A stretch of 64,000 nucleotides of DNA from Streptococcus anginosus (GCF_001697145.1 NZ_CP012719.1:1212501-1276500); one strand, 5' to 3'. Shown: positions 48,401 to 59,428, counted from the first letter of the stretch. The notes: generated by a model not told the origin, from the sequence alone. A program made the numbers and translations.

Positions 48401-51400
48401 CCTCCATAAAGGCTTCTTGCTATGGCGTTTCTTTGATGAGGTCTTAAATCAATCTTTGTATTCATTCCCTCAAAAGAAAGATTACTTCCGTCATATTCTC
48501 TGTTTCGAATTGAGTTAAAACGCTCATTATACAGTTTTACAAGACGATTTCTTCTTTCCTGATCGTTAAATATCCAGTTCTTAAATTCTTCTTTTAATAG
48601 CTCCTGCTTTTGTCCTGCAAGCATGGTTTCTTTTTTATTTAAGACAGAAGTTTTAGAGCCGTCCGGATTTACAATCTGGTCAAATACCTTTGTTTCTTTC
48701 AGGTTTAAGGCATCTTCAATCAACTTATAGGCATTTACCCTTGATGTACCAAAGGTCATTTCTGCAAGGTCATTTCCCCTGTCCCTGCTTTTTCCTTCTA
48801 CATTCCATTCGCTTGTAAGGTTTGAAAATTTAACCTTAATATCCCATCTTGCATACCCCGGAGTTTTTAGCGTTTCAAAGATGAATTTCTCAATATCTTT
48901 AATCGGTATCCAAGTTGCACCAAGACGCACATTAATTTCACTTGCTTCAAGCTCCTTTGGAAGAACTTTGGTAAGCTCTGCTTTTTGGTATTCCAAACGG
49001 TTCATTTCATAGCTTATCAGCTCTTTTTCTTTTCCATTCTCGGCAAAACCAAGATGAGGGAGTTCTCTTTCCGTTTGTCTGAGCTTTGATAAGTAGCTGT
49101 CTACTATGGCAATCTTATCCCTGATATTCCCACTTAAATATTCATCCTTTGTTACATAGCCATATTTATAGGAATTGCTGCCATTGGCACAGGCAAAAGG
49201 TAAATCGCCATCCTCGGGGTTAAAGGAAAGCGGTCTGTAAAAGTTTTGTTCCTCTCTGATATTTAAGTAGATTTCCCCTCGAAGCTCCTCAATCAAAGTC
49301 AGTCTGTCTTTTCCGGTAAGACTTCCCATATAGTCAAAGTCCACATAACCTTTTTCAGATACCGATAAAACAAGAGCTTCTAAAGAAGTATCCACATGGT
49401 CTATGACTTTGGCTTTTGTAATGGTTCTTTTGGAGAAAATATCTCCCTTTGCCTTGAAGTTTTCTTCTTCATCAAGGATTTCAATGGACGATACCAAAGG
49501 GAAGTTGCTATCCTCTTTCAAGGCTCTGGTATTACTTAGGTTATTTACAAAGCCATGTTTCTTTGAAAAGTTATCATATACTTCATTTAGTTTTTCCTGT
49601 GAAGCCTTGATTTCTTCTTCTCTAAAATCTTCTTTCTGCTTGTAAATCACATCTTTTAAGGCAGCGTTCAACTCAATGTAATCCTTGATTTTTTCTTTGT
49701 TTTTATCGGTTACTTCCTTTTTGATAAAGAGTGAGTTTTCTCTATAATAGACTTCATCATCAATCAAGGTATACGAGAAGTTTTTTACATCATCGGTTGC
49801 AGGGATAGAGGTTATTTCATCATCCAAAAGCTCTATTTCTTCATACTTGGCATCTTTTGAAATTCTTTCTCCCGCAATCTCGATACGATCCTTTAACGAA
49901 GCCATATTGTTCTCTTGCCCTAAAAAGGCCATCGGCTCACAAGTTAGAGTTTTCCCAAATCGACCACTTACTTCACGCATAGAACCAAGCACTTGCTCAG
50001 GATGATCGACAAAATATTTGTTATATACAAGCCCGTTTTCATCTTCCGCAAGATGTATCCAATCTTCCTCTCGCTCAAGTACGCTATCTCTTTTCTTTAG
50101 GAAAATAATATCGCTTGTTACCTCAGTTCCGGCAACACCCTTAAAGGTATCATTTGGAAGTCTAATTGCCCCTAAAAATTCGGCTCTTGCTGCAAGATAC
50201 CTTCTTACACTTTCGTCTTTTTTATCCATTGTTCCTGAAGATGTAATAAAGGCGATAACGCCGCCATTTCTCACTTTATCAATGGACTTGGCAAAGAAAT
50301 AATCGTGAATAAGAAAGTTATTGCGGTTATATTCTCTGTCATTTACCTTGTACTCTCCAAATGGGACATTTCCGATTGCTACATCAAAGAAGTTATTGGA
50401 GAATCCCGTTTCTTCCAGTCCCTTTACCTGTACTTCACTTTCAGGGTATAAGAGTTTTCCAATACGACCGCTTACTGAGTCAAGCTCTACGCCATAAAAC
50501 TTTGACTTACTCATTTCATCAGGTACATTACCGATAAAGTTCCCTATACCCATTGACGGCTCAAGGATATTTCCCTGTTTAAATCCCATACCGGAAAGTG
50601 TCTTATATATTCCGTCAATGACCGTTTTCGGTGTGTAAAAGCTCGTTAGGGTTGATTCTCTTGCAGCTTCGTATTCTGATGACGATAGATTTCCCTTTAA
50701 GAAGGCTCTTGCCTCTTTCCACTGCCCATCCTTACTTTCGTCAAAGACTTCAGCAAGTCCACCCCAGCCGACATATTTTGCTAAAACTTCCTGAGCTATA
50801 ATATCAAGCTCTCTTTCTCCACTTTCCACTCTGTTAAGCATAGAAATTGCTTCTAGGTTATTGTTTAATCTCTCGCTTGGAGATATCTTTTGAGGAAGAG
50901 TTTCTTCTGTAATCTTGAAATTATGAGCTTCATTTTTCTTTATTTCTATTTCCTCAAAAGTCTTTTCGGGCTTTGCATTGGTAATATTTTCAAAGGTTTT
51001 ATCAAGCTCACTTTCTTTGTAATAAGGAATTACATCGGAGCCTGTAATCATACCTCCAAGATACTCTGTATTATCCTTGACCGTTACTGTCTTTAGGTTA
51101 TTTCCCATGTCATCAAATCTTGTGATGGTATAGTCTTTATCCTTGTATTTCACTTCATCACCGATGATAAAGTCAGGTCTTTCAAGGCTTATTTGTCTTA
51201 ATAAATCCTCATCATCTGTAAAGGCTACAATCGGAATTTGATGATTACCTTGTCTTACAGGATCAAGCCACAAATCATTTCTTCCTATAATTTGATTTTT
51301 AGAAATCTCCCTTACTTTGTACTCCTCATGATTAAAATAGACGGTATCGCCTTCTTTAACTGCAAACTCACCTGAAAGGCTATCCTCTTTTTCGTTAGGT

Positions 51401-54171
51401 TCTACTTCTTCTTTTTCCTTTAGATAGTCAAATAAGGAAGCCTGAAAAGGTTCTGATTGTATGCTTTCTTCTACTTCTTCAGGTGCTTCAAGCTCTGTAA
51501 TATTCTCCTCAAAGCGAAGTTCTCCGTTAAAGACATGATGAAGCTCCTGCTCATCCATCTGCTTTTTAAGTTCACTGTCTTTAAGTTCTCTAAAGGTCTT
51601 TGGAAAATCCTCTAAAACAAGTCTTTGGGCATTTAGTTCCTTTAGCTCTTCAAGATTAAAATATCCCCATTCAGGTTCAATCCCAAGTACAAGTCCAAAG
51701 GCATCACCACTTTCTATATCATATTCCGTCATATACCAAGTCCAGTTACTTCTAAATGGAATAATATATGCTGCATGAACCTGTTTATCCGCTAAAGCTA
51801 CATCCTCCTGTGCGTAAAGCTCCGGTACTCTTTCAAGCATTTCATCTGTCATTAAGTTTTCAGGATCATCTTTGGAATAATATTGTGGTTCTTCTATCTC
51901 TGCCTTACTTCCTATTTCCATTTCTTCAATATAGAGATTTTTAGAAAGCAGTTCATCGATATGCTTTGCAACACTTGTCCAAGTAAGAAACACATCATTA
52001 CAATCATTTTTCTGTAATTTAAGTCCCTTTGCATCGTGCCATTCATCACTTCCCTTTGCTCCTGAAACAGCATGAGAATGACCTCCGATTCCATACTCAT
52101 CTTTTAAGAAATTCGCTTTTTCCTGAAGCGTATGATTTTCTTTGAAAAACTTAGTGATTCGCTCTTTTCCTTGAGATACTCCACTTCCTCTTGAAATCGT
52201 AGCAATAACTTCATCTTCTGTAATAAAGCCATGTATCTTTGGAAATTCGGTAAGGTTAGAGGTATATTCCTTTCTTGGGAGTTCAAGCTCCTGCAATTTC
52301 TGATAAAGGCTATCTACCTTGTGATAATGAAATCTTAGTACATCTCTGTTTTCTTTATAACCTTTTAAAAAGCGACTGTACTCGGAAATAACATTCTTTA
52401 GATAGTCAGGATTTTTAAGAGCTTCCGATAACTGTCTTGTTTCTTTCGGAAAGCCACCACCTCTTTCTATAAAGTCAAAATAGCCTTGTGCTTTTCCTTC
52501 TTCGCTTAAATCGTGCGTTAGATACCATAAGGATTCTGAAATTCTATCCCTTTCATAGTCCTGTGCCTCTAAAAGTTCTACATTTGTAGCAAACTCACCT
52601 CTGTCAAGAAGTTCATTTATCCTACTTGCTGCATCACGCCAGCTTAAAATTTGTGTATTATCCTCTCTTGCTGATGTTCCATAAGCTAAATGAATACCTT
52701 TATCCGAATACCAGGAAGATACTTCTCTTTCATCAATGTAAAATCCGTTTCCTCCTCTAAAGGTATCTTTGAGGTATTCTCCCAATTCTTCATTACTTTT
52801 TCCTTTAGAAAACTCTGCGATAACAGGAAGTCTTTCGCCCTCATGGTTTCCACCGTTTACAAGAATACTGTCAATATCATTTTGAGTAAGAGGTATTGGA
52901 AGTTTAATCTGTCCGTAGGAATTTTCAGGCAAAGAAAAAGAAGCCTTGTCAGCTTCTCTTATCTCTCTATCCGTATTGTCTTTTAAATCTCCACTACTTC
53001 CTTGATTATCATTTCTTTGAGTGCTGAAATCATCGCTTTGTACTGCGGATGGCTCTCGTCCTCTATCTTCCAAGCCATCATCAGTTTCGGCTTCTCTGCT
53101 CTCATAAACTCTATTGCCTGTTTCTGAGTATCCATCAGGTGTTTTGTTAGCTTCTTCTCCTTGTATAGATCCACTAACATCTCGAAGTGGTTCTGCTCCT
53201 CGCTGTTTGAAAGATAATCTAGCCTCATCACTGCGTATGTCGGATTCGGATATTCCCTCATAAAGTCCATCTCTTCCTCTAACTGATTCAGTGTATTCTC
53301 TTTGATTTTCTCTATTATCTCGTCCGTACTCTCCATTTCGGAAAATTCGCTCGTTTTCACTAATTCTTTCCTGAGCATCTCGTCGAAGTACATTTTCTTC
53401 TACCTCCTCTAATTCTTCTTTTATTTTATTATATCCTGCTTCTTTACCTCTTAAAACTTCTTTTTGAAGCTCTAACTCTTTACTTTTTTGAATGGTTGCA
53501 TCAATGACTGTTCCGCTAATATCGGACACCGTTTCTCCTAGACTCATAAGAGAAATGCTGTCAAGCATTGCAAAGTTTTCCTCTAACAGCTCCTTATCCA
53601 TAGGATAGTCTAACTTAAATCTTGAAGCTACTGCATAGCTTATCGAATCCCTCACAAATTTAGTAAAGGAAATCCTATCTTCATCGCCTATTCTAAGTTC
53701 ATTCATAAGATTATCTATTTTTTCATCTCCGTAAAGCCTGTTTAAAGAAAAGATATTTTCTAAGGTGCTTTCGCTTTCTTCATAGCCCTCAGCTTTTATC
53801 ATTTCTTTTAATACATCTCTATGAGCTTCTTTATCAAATCTCCAAAGATTTACCTCATTAACATCTCTGTTTTTGGAAACTGTCTGACTAATATCAAAGA
53901 TATAGTCCACCTTTTTGTATGTGCCGTAGTCCTCTAAAATGGGAATACCTTTTTGTCCACGCATAACCGTTCTGTTAAAGCGTTCTCTCCAGTAGTCAAA
54001 CTTGGCACAAGCTGTCGCTTTAGGATTTTTATCATAAATACTTAACTGACTTCTAAAATCATATTTCTGATTGTTTCCGACAACCTTTAAGAGCTTCAGA
54101 TACTCTGCTTCACTCTGCAGAATATCTTGTTTTATTAGCTCCAAAATGTTATGAAAATCATTTATTCGCAT
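45424..54171 (-). CDS. Giant ICE methylase/DEAH helicase protein, ICE2 copy
   Basis: 2915 residues from the ATG at 54171 (MRINDFHN), which has AGGAGG just upstream. It has an ArdC/LtrC-like N-terminus, a linker that overlaps the TnpV-like gene, and two tandem copies of a roughly 100-residue domain (about 430-540 and 670-780; both carry FITEDEV/NDIDSIL-type starts and SW..AA.HIDELL-type ends). A methylase-like domain with NVPFG is near 1270. The SNF2 helicase has GSGKT near 1930, [10 protein letters not shown] near 2090 and [10 protein letters not shown]. Near the C-terminus lie an acidic [15 protein letters not shown] segment and the tail [10 protein letters not shown]. It may protect incoming DNA and drive strand processing in recipients (inferred). 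Confidence 0.9.
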   Translation of the reverse strand: MRINDFHNILELIKQDILQSEAEYLKLLKVVGNNQKYDFRSQLSIYDKNPKATACAKFDYWRERFNRTVMRGQKGIPILEDYGTYKKVDYIFDISQTVSKNRDVNEVNLWRFDKEAHRDVLKEMIKAEGYEESESTLENIFSLNRLYGDEKIDNLMNELRIGDEDRISFTKFVRDSISYAVASRFKLDYPMDKELLEENFAMLDSISLMSLGETVSDISGTVIDATIQKSKELELQKEVLRGKEAGYNKIKEELEEVEENVLRRDAQERISENERIFRNGEYGRDNRENQREYTESVRGRDGLYEGISESDIRSDEARLSFKQRGAEPLRDVSGSIQGEEANKTPDGYSETGNRVYESREAETDDGLEDRGREPSAVQSDDFSTQRNDNQGSSGDLKDNTDREIREADKASFSLPENSYGQIKLPIPLTQNDIDSILVNGGNHEGERLPVIAEFSKGKSNEELGEYLKDTFRGGNGFYIDEREVSSWYSDKGIHLAYGTSAREDNTQILSWRDAASRINELLDRGEFATNVELLEAQDYERDRISESLWYLTHDLSEEGKAQGYFDFIERGGGFPKETRQLSEALKNPDYLKNVISEYSRFLKGYKENRDVLRFHYHKVDSLYQKLQELELPRKEYTSNLTEFPKIHGFITEDEVIATISRGSGVSQGKERITKFFKENHTLQEKANFLKDEYGIGGHSHAVSGAKGSDEWHDAKGLKLQKNDCNDVFLTWTSVAKHIDELLSKNLYIEEMEIGSKAEIEEPQYYSKDDPENLMTDEMLERVPELYAQEDVALADKQVHAAYIIPFRSNWTWYMTEYDIESGDAFGLVLGIEPEWGYFNLEELKELNAQRLVLEDFPKTFRELKDSELKKQMDEQELHHVFNGELRFEENITELEAPEEVEESIQSEPFQASLFDYLKEKEEVEPNEKEDSLSGEFAVKEGDTVYFNHEEYKVREISKNQIIGRNDLWLDPVRQGNHQIPIVAFTDDEDLLRQISLERPDFIIGDEVKYKDKDYTITRFDDMGNNLKTVTVKDNTEYLGGMITGSDVIPYYKESELDKTFENITNAKPEKTFEEIEIKKNEAHNFKITEETLPQKISPSERLNNNLEAISMLNRVESGERELDIIAQEVLAKYVGWGGLAEVFDESKDGQWKEARAFLKGNLSSSEYEAARESTLTSFYTPKTVIDGIYKTLSGMGFKQGNILEPSMGIGNFIGNVPDEMSKSKFYGVELDSVSGRIGKLLYPESEVQVKGLEETGFSNNFFDVAIGNVPFGEYKVNDREYNRNNFLIHDYFFAKSIDKVRNGGVIAFITSSGTMDKKDESVRRYLAARAEFLGAIRLPNDTFKGVAGTEVTSDIIFLKKRDSVLEREEDWIHLAEDENGLVYNKYFVDHPEQVLGSMREVSGRFGKTLTCEPMAFLGQENNMASLKDRIEIAGERISKDAKYEEIELLDDEITSIPATDDVKNFSYTLIDDEVYYRENSLFIKKEVTDKNKEKIKDYIELNAALKDVIYKQKEDFREEEIKASQEKLNEVYDNFSKKHGFVNNLSNTRALKEDSNFPLVSSIEILDEEENFKAKGDIFSKRTITKAKVIDHVDTSLEALVLSVSEKGYVDFDYMGSLTGKDRLTLIEELRGEIYLNIREEQNFYRPLSFNPEDGDLPFACANGSNSYKYGYVTKDEYLSGNIRDKIAIVDSYLSKLRQTERELPHLGFAENGKEKELISYEMNRLEYQKAELTKVLPKELEASEINVRLGATWIPIKDIEKFIFETLKTPGYARWDIKVKFSNLTSEWNVEGKSRDRGNDLAEMTFGTSRVNAYKLIEDALNLKETKVFDQIVNPDGSKTSVLNKKETMLAGQKQELLKEEFKNWIFNDQERRNRLVKLYNERFNSIRNREYDGSNLSFEGMNTKIDLRPHQRNAIARSLYGGNTLLAHVVGSGKTFEMVASAMESKRLGMCSKSLFVVPNHLTGQIGREFMQLYPSANIMVADKKDFEPKNRKRFIGKIATGEYDAVVIGHTQFEKIPMSKEYQEKHIQDQIDEIVNYVEEYKHDRNQNFTVKQLEKTKKKLETRLEKLNDDFKKDDVITFEELGVDKLFVDEAHGFKNLYLYTKMRNVAGIGQSEAFKSSDMFMKCRYMDEMTGGKGVVFATGTPVSNSMTELYTMQRYLQYESLKKNNLEHFDSWASTFGETQSSFELSPEGTGYRVKTRFSKFYNLPELMSMFKEVADIQTADMLNLPTPEANYEVIKTEPSEEQKEILKSLAERADDVRNRVVEPDEDNMLKITNDGKKLALDQRLINPLLPDNPDSKVNVCVKNVFAIWDKTKDNRSTQLLFSDMSTPKGDGEFNIYDDIREKLVAMGIPKEEIAFIHEANSDKQKDELFAKVRKGEIRILMGSTQKMGAGTNVQNKLIALHDLDVPWRPADLEQRAGRIVRQGNENEKVNIYRYVTENTFDAYLWQTIENKQKFISQIMTSKTPVRVAEDVDESSLNYAEIKALATGDPKIKEKMDLDNEVTKLKMLEANYKSNRYRLEDKVAKNYPEEIARTEKLIEAVKKDIASVEPKAEGEEKFTSITIAGEKIIDKKLAGERLLEAISKVKINESKVIGKYRNMDLEVSYNFFTNEHNFSLNGAAKHSGELGTSADGNITRLDNALEKMPEKLKRLEEKLVSTKEQLENAKEELKKPFEKADELKSKVLRLAELNKLLDMGEVEEKRNDNPLIEDVKRAIIDFCNREYEENHSYDEFNTLYPDLKHIGIAYTNTPDERHGIQYELNLEEKTWTQYIDDTPIKTESFDYENKGENEALRNMKNEIEMSSFSDLVYIDSEDLRAATGLDIDDEGNFYDPLSKDLDNDGIPDRYDNDFKDSDYFESTYDVEDNLHSKEEITQKSEDKPSILGQIKAYQNESKTEEKQKTKEQEILR
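52983..53393 (-). CDS. TnpV-like protein encoded in an alternative frame inside the helicase gene (ICE2)
   Basis: A 136-residue ORF, same strand, shifted frame, with AGGAGG 9 nt before its ATG. It is a clear homologue of 5857-6267: same length, same relative frame, and shared core blocks [27 protein letters not shown] and [13 protein letters not shown]. The helicase frame here is a disordered linker. Similarity to TnpV (PF14198) is suspected from memory. Conservation in two diverged elements argues that the protein is made. Confidence 0.72.
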   Translation of the reverse strand: MYFDEMLRKELVKTSEFSEMESTDEIIEKIKENTLNQLEEEMDFMREYPNPTYAVMRLDYLSNSEEQNHFEMLVDLYKEKKLTKHLMDTQKQAIEFMRAEKPKLMMAWKIEDESHPQYKAMISALKEMIIKEVVEI

Positions 54172-54200
54172 ATTTACCTCCTTCTTTTTTACAAACAAAA

Positions 54201-54231
54201 AAGGCGGTTAGATTTCACTCTAATCACCTTT
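54201..54231 (-). terminator. Terminator-like hairpin upstream of the helicase gene (ICE2)
   Basis: On the minus strand AAGGTGATTAGA pairs imperfectly with TCTAACCGCCTT, followed by TTTTG, before the RBS. Confidence 0.5.
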
Positions 54232-54248
54232 CAATTCTGTGTGTTTGT

Positions 54249-55790
54249 TTACTTCTGTTTTATCACTACCCATTTACCAGCTTTCGTAGAACCTTCTCTT
54301 TTTATGATTCCATGAGCTTTTAGGTTTCTTATATGATAGCGTACTCCATCTGCTGTAATATCTTGTATTTCTTCAGCGATTTGTTCAGCAGTAATATTAG
54401 GATTGCCCTCCATAAGTTTAACTATTTGTTCTTGAATGCCACCTTTTTCTTTGGTAGTTTCTTTGGTAGTTTCTTTGGTAGTGCTACCATTAAAACCTTT
54501 CAAAAACTCTTCATTCACACCCATAACTGCATTGGTATAGTCATCTTCCTCATTATCCGGATAGAACTTAAGCTCAGGAGAACCATTTTCTAATAGTGCA
54601 TCTTTCGCACGCCTAATGCCTGAACCGTAAGACTCTATTAAGTTAAGGGAAAAGAACATATCTTTCAGCTCTTTGTTAAGATATTGCCTTCTATCAAAAC
54701 TTCTATCTCTATTAAGTGCTTCGATTGTTACCGGCGGAAGTGGTCTGTTATGATTCACAAAAGAAATTCTGTCTTTGTATATATAGATCCCTACATACTC
54801 AGGCGTATCATACTCCTTGTGTAAGATAGCATTTGTAGCAAGCTCCTCAAATGCTGTGAGCGGATAGTTAAAGATAATCTTATGCTCAATTTTATCAGCT
54901 TCCCTTATTGTATATGAAGCCATGATATTATCTTCAAAATACTTGCTGACTTGTTTTGCTTGTATCCAAACAGGCCCATCAAATCTTTTCGATTCCATTT
55001 TATCCGTTCCGTCAATTTCTCTTATAACTTCAACATGGGCATTTGGAATAAATTTATTTGGTGTTTCTGCAAACATAAGCACAGCAAAATTCTTGGCTCT
55101 ATAACCTCCATATCCACTTTCACTTACAAGTCCCATACTCTTTGCCATATCAAGTTTGGACATCTCTCTAATATCTTTTTTAGCTCCCGTTTGAATAAGA
55201 TACTCTTTCATATACTCATAGCTTAAGTCATCTATGGTAGCTGTATCATTGAGATTTGAACTGAAAGAAAAGCCTGCAAATTTCTTTAATAACTCAAATT
55301 CTTCCGTCGGGTTAGGAAGTCTTGAATCTCTCCCAACTCTGATATATCTTCCTGCCTTTAATCTAATATTTTTGTCTTTTTCCGCCTTTTCGCTTGTCTG
55401 AAATGGTCCACCTGAAGTGCTTTCAACAGCAACAACGATATAAAACTTATCATCAATCGTATCTGAAATAATATGATAGGTGATTTTAGGATGAATGTTG
55501 GAAAGAAGTGATTTTAATTCATTTTCAATGCCTTCAAGTTTTGATTCTGCTATCCCTTCAATCGGTCTTTTGGGAATTGCCTTATCACCAGTTTCTTTAT
55601 CATCTACTTCCTCTATACCGACAAACAGCAAACCAATCTCATTGTTCATATAATTATTGGCAAAGGCACAGGCAGTTTTTAGAATTTTATCTTTAAAATT
55701 TGCCGACTTTTTATATTCAATAAAACTGCTTTCTATATTTTGGTTTTCAAGAATGTTATGAGCCATTCTCTTTATATCTAAAAGCTGCAT
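54249..55790 (-). CDS. AlbA_2/Schlafen-like ATP-binding regulator
   Basis: 513 residues from the ATG at 55790 (MQLLDIK), which has GAGGAGG upstream; the start at 55820 is rejected. The N-terminal AlbA_2/Schlafen-like domain (about 10-150) has FIEYKKSAN and a YIRVGRDSRLPNP motif. A GHKL-type ATPase-like part follows (FEELATNAILHKEYD, ESYGSGIRRAKD) and a C-terminal winged helix (ITADGVRYHIRNLKAHGII). Such proteins occur in defence islands and as transcription regulators. It occupies the topB-helicase slot held by a cytosine methylase in ICE1. Three tandem 12-bp units encode TTKE repeats. Confidence 0.85.
   Translation of the reverse strand: MQLLDIKRMAHNILENQNIESSFIEYKKSANFKDKILKTACAFANNYMNNEIGLLFVGIEEVDDKETGDKAIPKRPIEGIAESKLEGIENELKSLLSNIHPKITYHIISDTIDDKFYIVVAVESTSGGPFQTSEKAEKDKNIRLKAGRYIRVGRDSRLPNPTEEFELLKKFAGFSFSSNLNDTATIDDLSYEYMKEYLIQTGAKKDIREMSKLDMAKSMGLVSESGYGGYRAKNFAVLMFAETPNKFIPNAHVEVIREIDGTDKMESKRFDGPVWIQAKQVSKYFEDNIMASYTIREADKIEHKIIFNYPLTAFEELATNAILHKEYDTPEYVGIYIYKDRISFVNHNRPLPPVTIEALNRDRSFDRRQYLNKELKDMFFSLNLIESYGSGIRRAKDALLENGSPELKFYPDNEEDDYTNAVMGVNEEFLKGFNGSTTKETTKETTKEKGGIQEQIVKLMEGNPNITAEQIAEEIQDITADGVRYHIRNLKAHGIIKREGSTKAGKWVVIKQK
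54446..54481. repeat. 12-bp tandem repeat, three units, in the AlbA-like gene
   Basis: TTTCTTTGGTAG repeated three times, in frame (TTKE). Copy-number change would lengthen or shorten the linker without a frameshift. Confidence 0.8.
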
Positions 55791-55871
55791 AATACCTCCT
55801 CTTTTCAAAAATTTTATCATTATATTATAACATTTTATGCCCTTTTTTTCTACCCACAGGAAATGTCAATT

Positions 55872-57578
55872 TTATCCACGATAAGTTGAAACAACACCTC
55901 TTATCTCATTTTCAATCGCTTCTAAAAAATTTTCCTTTGAAGATTGCCCCTGTGCAATATCCGATAATTCCATTTCCCACTTTGCGGTTGTTTCTGCTGA
56001 TTTAAAAGTATCTGCTACAATCGTTACAAGGCTGATTCCTTTGTGTGTGGCAATAAGGTTTTTCTTATCTCTTTCAATAAATCCTTTGAAGATTAAATTT
56101 TCAATGATTCCTGCTCTTGTTGCAGGTGTTCCAAGTCCTTTTCTTTCTACTTCTACACCTTTTTCCAATGCGTCATTTCCTGCAAGCTCCATAGCCTTTA
56201 GGAGAAGATCTTCCGTAAAATGTTTAGGCGATGATGTGTATTTTTCTTTTATCTCTTTATCTTTAATATCAAGACTATCACCAATCTTTACATCCGGAAG
56301 CACTGTATCTTCATTTTTCTTTTTTACATATTCGTTTAGGTATTTGGTAAAGCCTTCATCTACAATCACCTTGCCACTGCTTGTAAATTCAAATCCATCA
56401 AACTTAGCTACAATCTTTGTCGTATTTTCTACTAACGGATAACCTACGCTTGCGTGAAATTTATCAGATATAAGGAAGTAAACTTTAGCTTCACTTAAAG
56501 GAAGTTCTGAAACATCTTCTTTTAAGGAACTGATTGTCGGGATAATCGCATGATGATCTGTAACCTTTTTAGAGTTAAATACCGTCTTAATACGCCCCGT
56601 ATCAAAGTCATTCTTTCCTAAGATATGATTGATGGTACTTGTAATCATATCTTCCGTTAAGCATCTGCTGTCTGTTCTCGGATAGGTAATCAGTTTTTTC
56701 TCATACAGACTTTGAGCATAATCAAGTGTTTGCTTGGCACTATATCCAAAATACTTATTGCACTCTCTTTGAAGCGTTGTAAGGTCAAAAGGAAGTTCAG
56801 ATTTTGTTACCTTTTCTTTCTGAATGACATCGGTAATTTCTATGGAATTACCTAATAGATTGATAAGCTGCTCTGCAACTGCCTTATCATCAATTCTATC
56901 GGTAGAAAGAGAAAAGCCGTCTAAATCAAGCTCTACTGTAAAATATTTTTCTTTCTTGAAATTTGCTATATCATCATCTCTTTTTACAATCATTGCAAGG
57001 GTAGGTGTCTGAACTCTTCCTACACTATAATTTTGCTTATATAGGCACGAGTATAGCCTACTTAAATTCATTCCCACAAGCCAATCCGCTATTGCCCTTG
57101 CTTGTGCAGATTCAAAAAGATTATCGTAAAAACTTCCGTCTTTTAGGTTATCAAAACCATCTTTAATTGCACTATCCTCCATTGATGAAATCCAAAGGCG
57201 TTTCATCTTCTTTTTACAATTTGCCTGATTGTAGACAAGCCTGAAGATTGCTTCTCCTTCACGCCCTGCATCGCAAGCATTTATCACGATGTCTATGTCC
57301 TTATCATTCATCAGCTTTTTAAGAATCGTAAATTGTTTTTTTGTGAACTTTGCAATCTCATACTTATATTCTTTTGGGATAATCGGTAAATCCGCCATAT
57401 TCCACTTGGCATACTTTTCGTCATAGCTTTCCGGATTTGCCATTTGAATTAAATGTCCAACACACCAGCTTACCCTATATCCGTTTCCTTCATAATATCC
57501 GTCTTTCTTCTTTGTTGCTCCGATCACTTTTGCAATAGAAATTGCAACACTTGGCTTTTCATCAATTACAAGTTTCAT
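55872..57578 (-). CDS. topB: DNA topoisomerase III (type IA), ICE2 copy
   Basis: 568 residues and closely related to the ICE1 copy at 8064-9770. Toprim motifs IDEKPSVA (the family's more usual form is AEKPSxA, and ICE1 has IAEKPSVA) and CDAGREGE; active-site Tyr in ITYPRTDSRCL. It probably resolves single-strand intermediates of transfer and replication. The first TopB motif reads IDEKPS here, a small change next to the conserved Glu. It is preceded by a palindrome and a terminator-like hairpin. Confidence 0.95.
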   Translation of the reverse strand: MKLVIDEKPSVAISIAKVIGATKKKDGYYEGNGYRVSWCVGHLIQMANPESYDEKYAKWNMADLPIIPKEYKYEIAKFTKKQFTILKKLMNDKDIDIVINACDAGREGEAIFRLVYNQANCKKKMKRLWISSMEDSAIKDGFDNLKDGSFYDNLFESAQARAIADWLVGMNLSRLYSCLYKQNYSVGRVQTPTLAMIVKRDDDIANFKKEKYFTVELDLDGFSLSTDRIDDKAVAEQLINLLGNSIEITDVIQKEKVTKSELPFDLTTLQRECNKYFGYSAKQTLDYAQSLYEKKLITYPRTDSRCLTEDMITSTINHILGKNDFDTGRIKTVFNSKKVTDHHAIIPTISSLKEDVSELPLSEAKVYFLISDKFHASVGYPLVENTTKIVAKFDGFEFTSSGKVIVDEGFTKYLNEYVKKKNEDTVLPDVKIGDSLDIKDKEIKEKYTSSPKHFTEDLLLKAMELAGNDALEKGVEVERKGLGTPATRAGIIENLIFKGFIERDKKNLIATHKGISLVTIVADTFKSAETTAKWEMELSDIAQGQSSKENFLEAIENEIRGVVSTYRG

Positions 57579-57608
57579 CTATATTTTTCCTCCTGTTTTC
57601 AATATAAA

Positions 57609-57636
57609 AGGGCGAAAGATTTTACTCTCTCGCCCT
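57609..57636 (-). terminator. Terminator-like hairpin in the topB leader (ICE2)
   Basis: AGGGCGA/TCGCCCT stem followed on the minus strand by TTTATAT; the ICE1 counterpart is at 9794-9818. Confidence 0.5.
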
Positions 57637-57642
57637 GTGTCT

Positions 57643-57672
57643 TGCACCAAATATTGTATAGTTTTAGGTGCA
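57643..57672. repeat. Undisrupted counterpart of the abiE-flanking palindrome (ICE2)
   Basis: It starts TGCACCAAATATTGTAT, as in both ICE1 copies, and ends AGGTGCA. In ICE2 there is one such site and no abiE cassette. Confidence 0.6.
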
Positions 57673-57675
57673 AGT

Positions 57676-59202
57676 TTACTCTAACTCATTATCTTCTGTT
57701 TCAACTTCATCTACTTCCTTTTCACTTTCTTCCGCTTCTGAAAAGAAATCATCATCTTCCTCCTCAAAGCCTTCAAGCTCCTTATCTTCCTTTTTCTTAA
57801 TGACCTTAAAATAATATCCGACACCTAATGCTCCTGCTACTACAAGAATGAGAATTAAGTAAGTTCCCATATTGCTGCTTTCTTCTTTTTTCACTGGTTT
57901 AGGTTCTTCTTTTTGTGGTTCTTCCTTTGTGATTTCCTGTTTTGGAGCTTCTTTTTTCTCAACCATATTAAGAAGATCATCTTCAGATACTTCTGTTAGG
58001 AGCATGACATTCTCGCTATCCTCATCATGGTTAATGATTAGATGAAAAGTCTTACCGTTTTTAGTTGTAAAGGTAACAAACTGTCTTGCATCCGCTGAAT
58101 ATTTATCTGTTTCTTTATTATCTTTGCTGTCATTATGGTGAATTGGATAATCATTGTTCGCATTATCCTTATTTCCCGTAACAGTTCCTCTTGCCTTTGA
58201 TGGTGCTGAAGCAACTCCCTTATTGGTATTTACATTCTTACTCGAACCATCCATAGAGGAATCCTGACTACTGTTATTGGCGGGCTGTTTCGGTGTCAGC
58301 TTATTGGGATAACGAACTTCCTTTTCTTTCTCGTCTGTCTTGCCAACATTTGTGGACTTTGTAATCTTTCCTGTATTATCCTGTGATAATGAGCCTTTCC
58401 CCGTATCACTTACCGATGTTTGAGGAAAGTTTCCTGTTCCTGTTTTCATTCCGGAGATAGGGCTGATTGGTGTTACAGTAGGATTATGCGTAACCGTAGC
58501 CTTGCCAACTTCATTCGTCTTTTTCTCAAGCTCCTTAATTTTCTCAGTTAGCTTGTCTATCTCCTTTTTCATATCCGCCGATAAGTCCTTATCGTCTTTG
58601 CCCTTCTCAAGTTTTTCCTTCAGCTTATCTATTTTTTCCTCAAGGTCTTTGATTTTCTCCTTTTGCTTATCGCTTAATTTATCCTTGTCCTTAATCTCCT
58701 GATTTAGCTTATCAAGTTTTTCCTGAAGTTCTTTAGACTCCTTTTCCATTCTGGAAATGTCATCTTTGCTAAGTTCTGTCTGCGTACTTTGTTCGGTTTT
58801 CGGCTTTTCTTCTGTCTGTGTTTCTTTATCTTTAACCTCAACCTTTGCTACTTTACGGATGATTTCATCTTTCCCATCCCCTTTAACTTCATAAAATAGA
58901 AATTCATCAATAAATTTCATATCATCAGACAGCATTGGAAGATCTCCACTATCAAGAAACTGTCCTTTTTCTGCCTTAATCTTTTCTTCCTTAAAGACTT
59001 TTTCGTCCTCAAAAATATACTTAACATTAACCTCTACTTCCGTTTGAGCAACGACTTCTATCGGACTTACAAGTGTCGGAAGCAAACCTCCCTGTGCAAA
59101 TACAATCTTGCTACCTGCAAATAAAGAGATTACTACTCCCACAATCAAAAGCACTGCTCCAAGAGCTACTCCCGCAGCCTTTTTATTCTTCATTTTTTCC
59201 AT
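57676..59202 (-). CDS. CD1107/DUF4366-family ICE surface protein (ICE2)
   Basis: 508 residues with an N-terminal membrane segment, a long charged coiled coil (about 150-240), a Ser/Thr/Asn-rich linker, the DUF4366 block DARQFVTFTTKNGKTFHLI, a C-terminal membrane helix (YLILILVVAGALGVGYYF) and an acidic tail. It is the homologue of 11555-13150; the ends are well conserved while the central coiled coil and linker diverge, as expected for a surface stalk. It overlaps the DUF4315 gene. Confidence 0.87.
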   Translation of the reverse strand: MEKMKNKKAAGVALGAVLLIVGVVISLFAGSKIVFAQGGLLPTLVSPIEVVAQTEVEVNVKYIFEDEKVFKEEKIKAEKGQFLDSGDLPMLSDDMKFIDEFLFYEVKGDGKDEIIRKVAKVEVKDKETQTEEKPKTEQSTQTELSKDDISRMEKESKELQEKLDKLNQEIKDKDKLSDKQKEKIKDLEEKIDKLKEKLEKGKDDKDLSADMKKEIDKLTEKIKELEKKTNEVGKATVTHNPTVTPISPISGMKTGTGNFPQTSVSDTGKGSLSQDNTGKITKSTNVGKTDEKEKEVRYPNKLTPKQPANNSSQDSSMDGSSKNVNTNKGVASAPSKARGTVTGNKDNANNDYPIHHNDSKDNKETDKYSADARQFVTFTTKNGKTFHLIINHDEDSENVMLLTEVSEDDLLNMVEKKEAPKQEITKEEPQKEEPKPVKKEESSNMGTYLILILVVAGALGVGYYFKVIKKKEDKELEGFEEEDDDFFSEAEESEKEVDEVETEDNELE

Positions 59203-59416
59203 TTCCGTTCTCCTTTTTCATTTCTGCTTTTTCTCTGTTTACTTTTGCCATAAGATCAGAAATTGTAATATTGTTCTTTCTGCAAATGGCAATAATTTCT
59301 TCGTTTTCAAGTTCTTCCTCACGAATGAACAAAGGCTCCAATTCTTCATCAATCAGAGTCTTTTTATCTTTTAATTTCTTTATTCTGTTTTTTACTGCTG
59401 TCAGTTCTTTTTTCAA
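59183..59416 (-). CDS. DUF4315 family protein (ICE2)
   Basis: 77 residues, with the signature LEPLFIREEELENEE and a coiled-coil core. The start is a TTG at 59416, 7 nt after AGGAGG. Homologous to 13128-13358. It is downstream of the C40 peptidase gene and upstream of the DUF4366 gene, which it overlaps. Confidence 0.82.
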   Translation of the reverse strand: MKKELTAVKNRIKKLKDKKTLIDEELEPLFIREEELENEEIIAICRKNNITISDLMAKVNREKAEMKKENGNGKNEE

Positions 59417-59428
59417 ATTGTATCCTCC

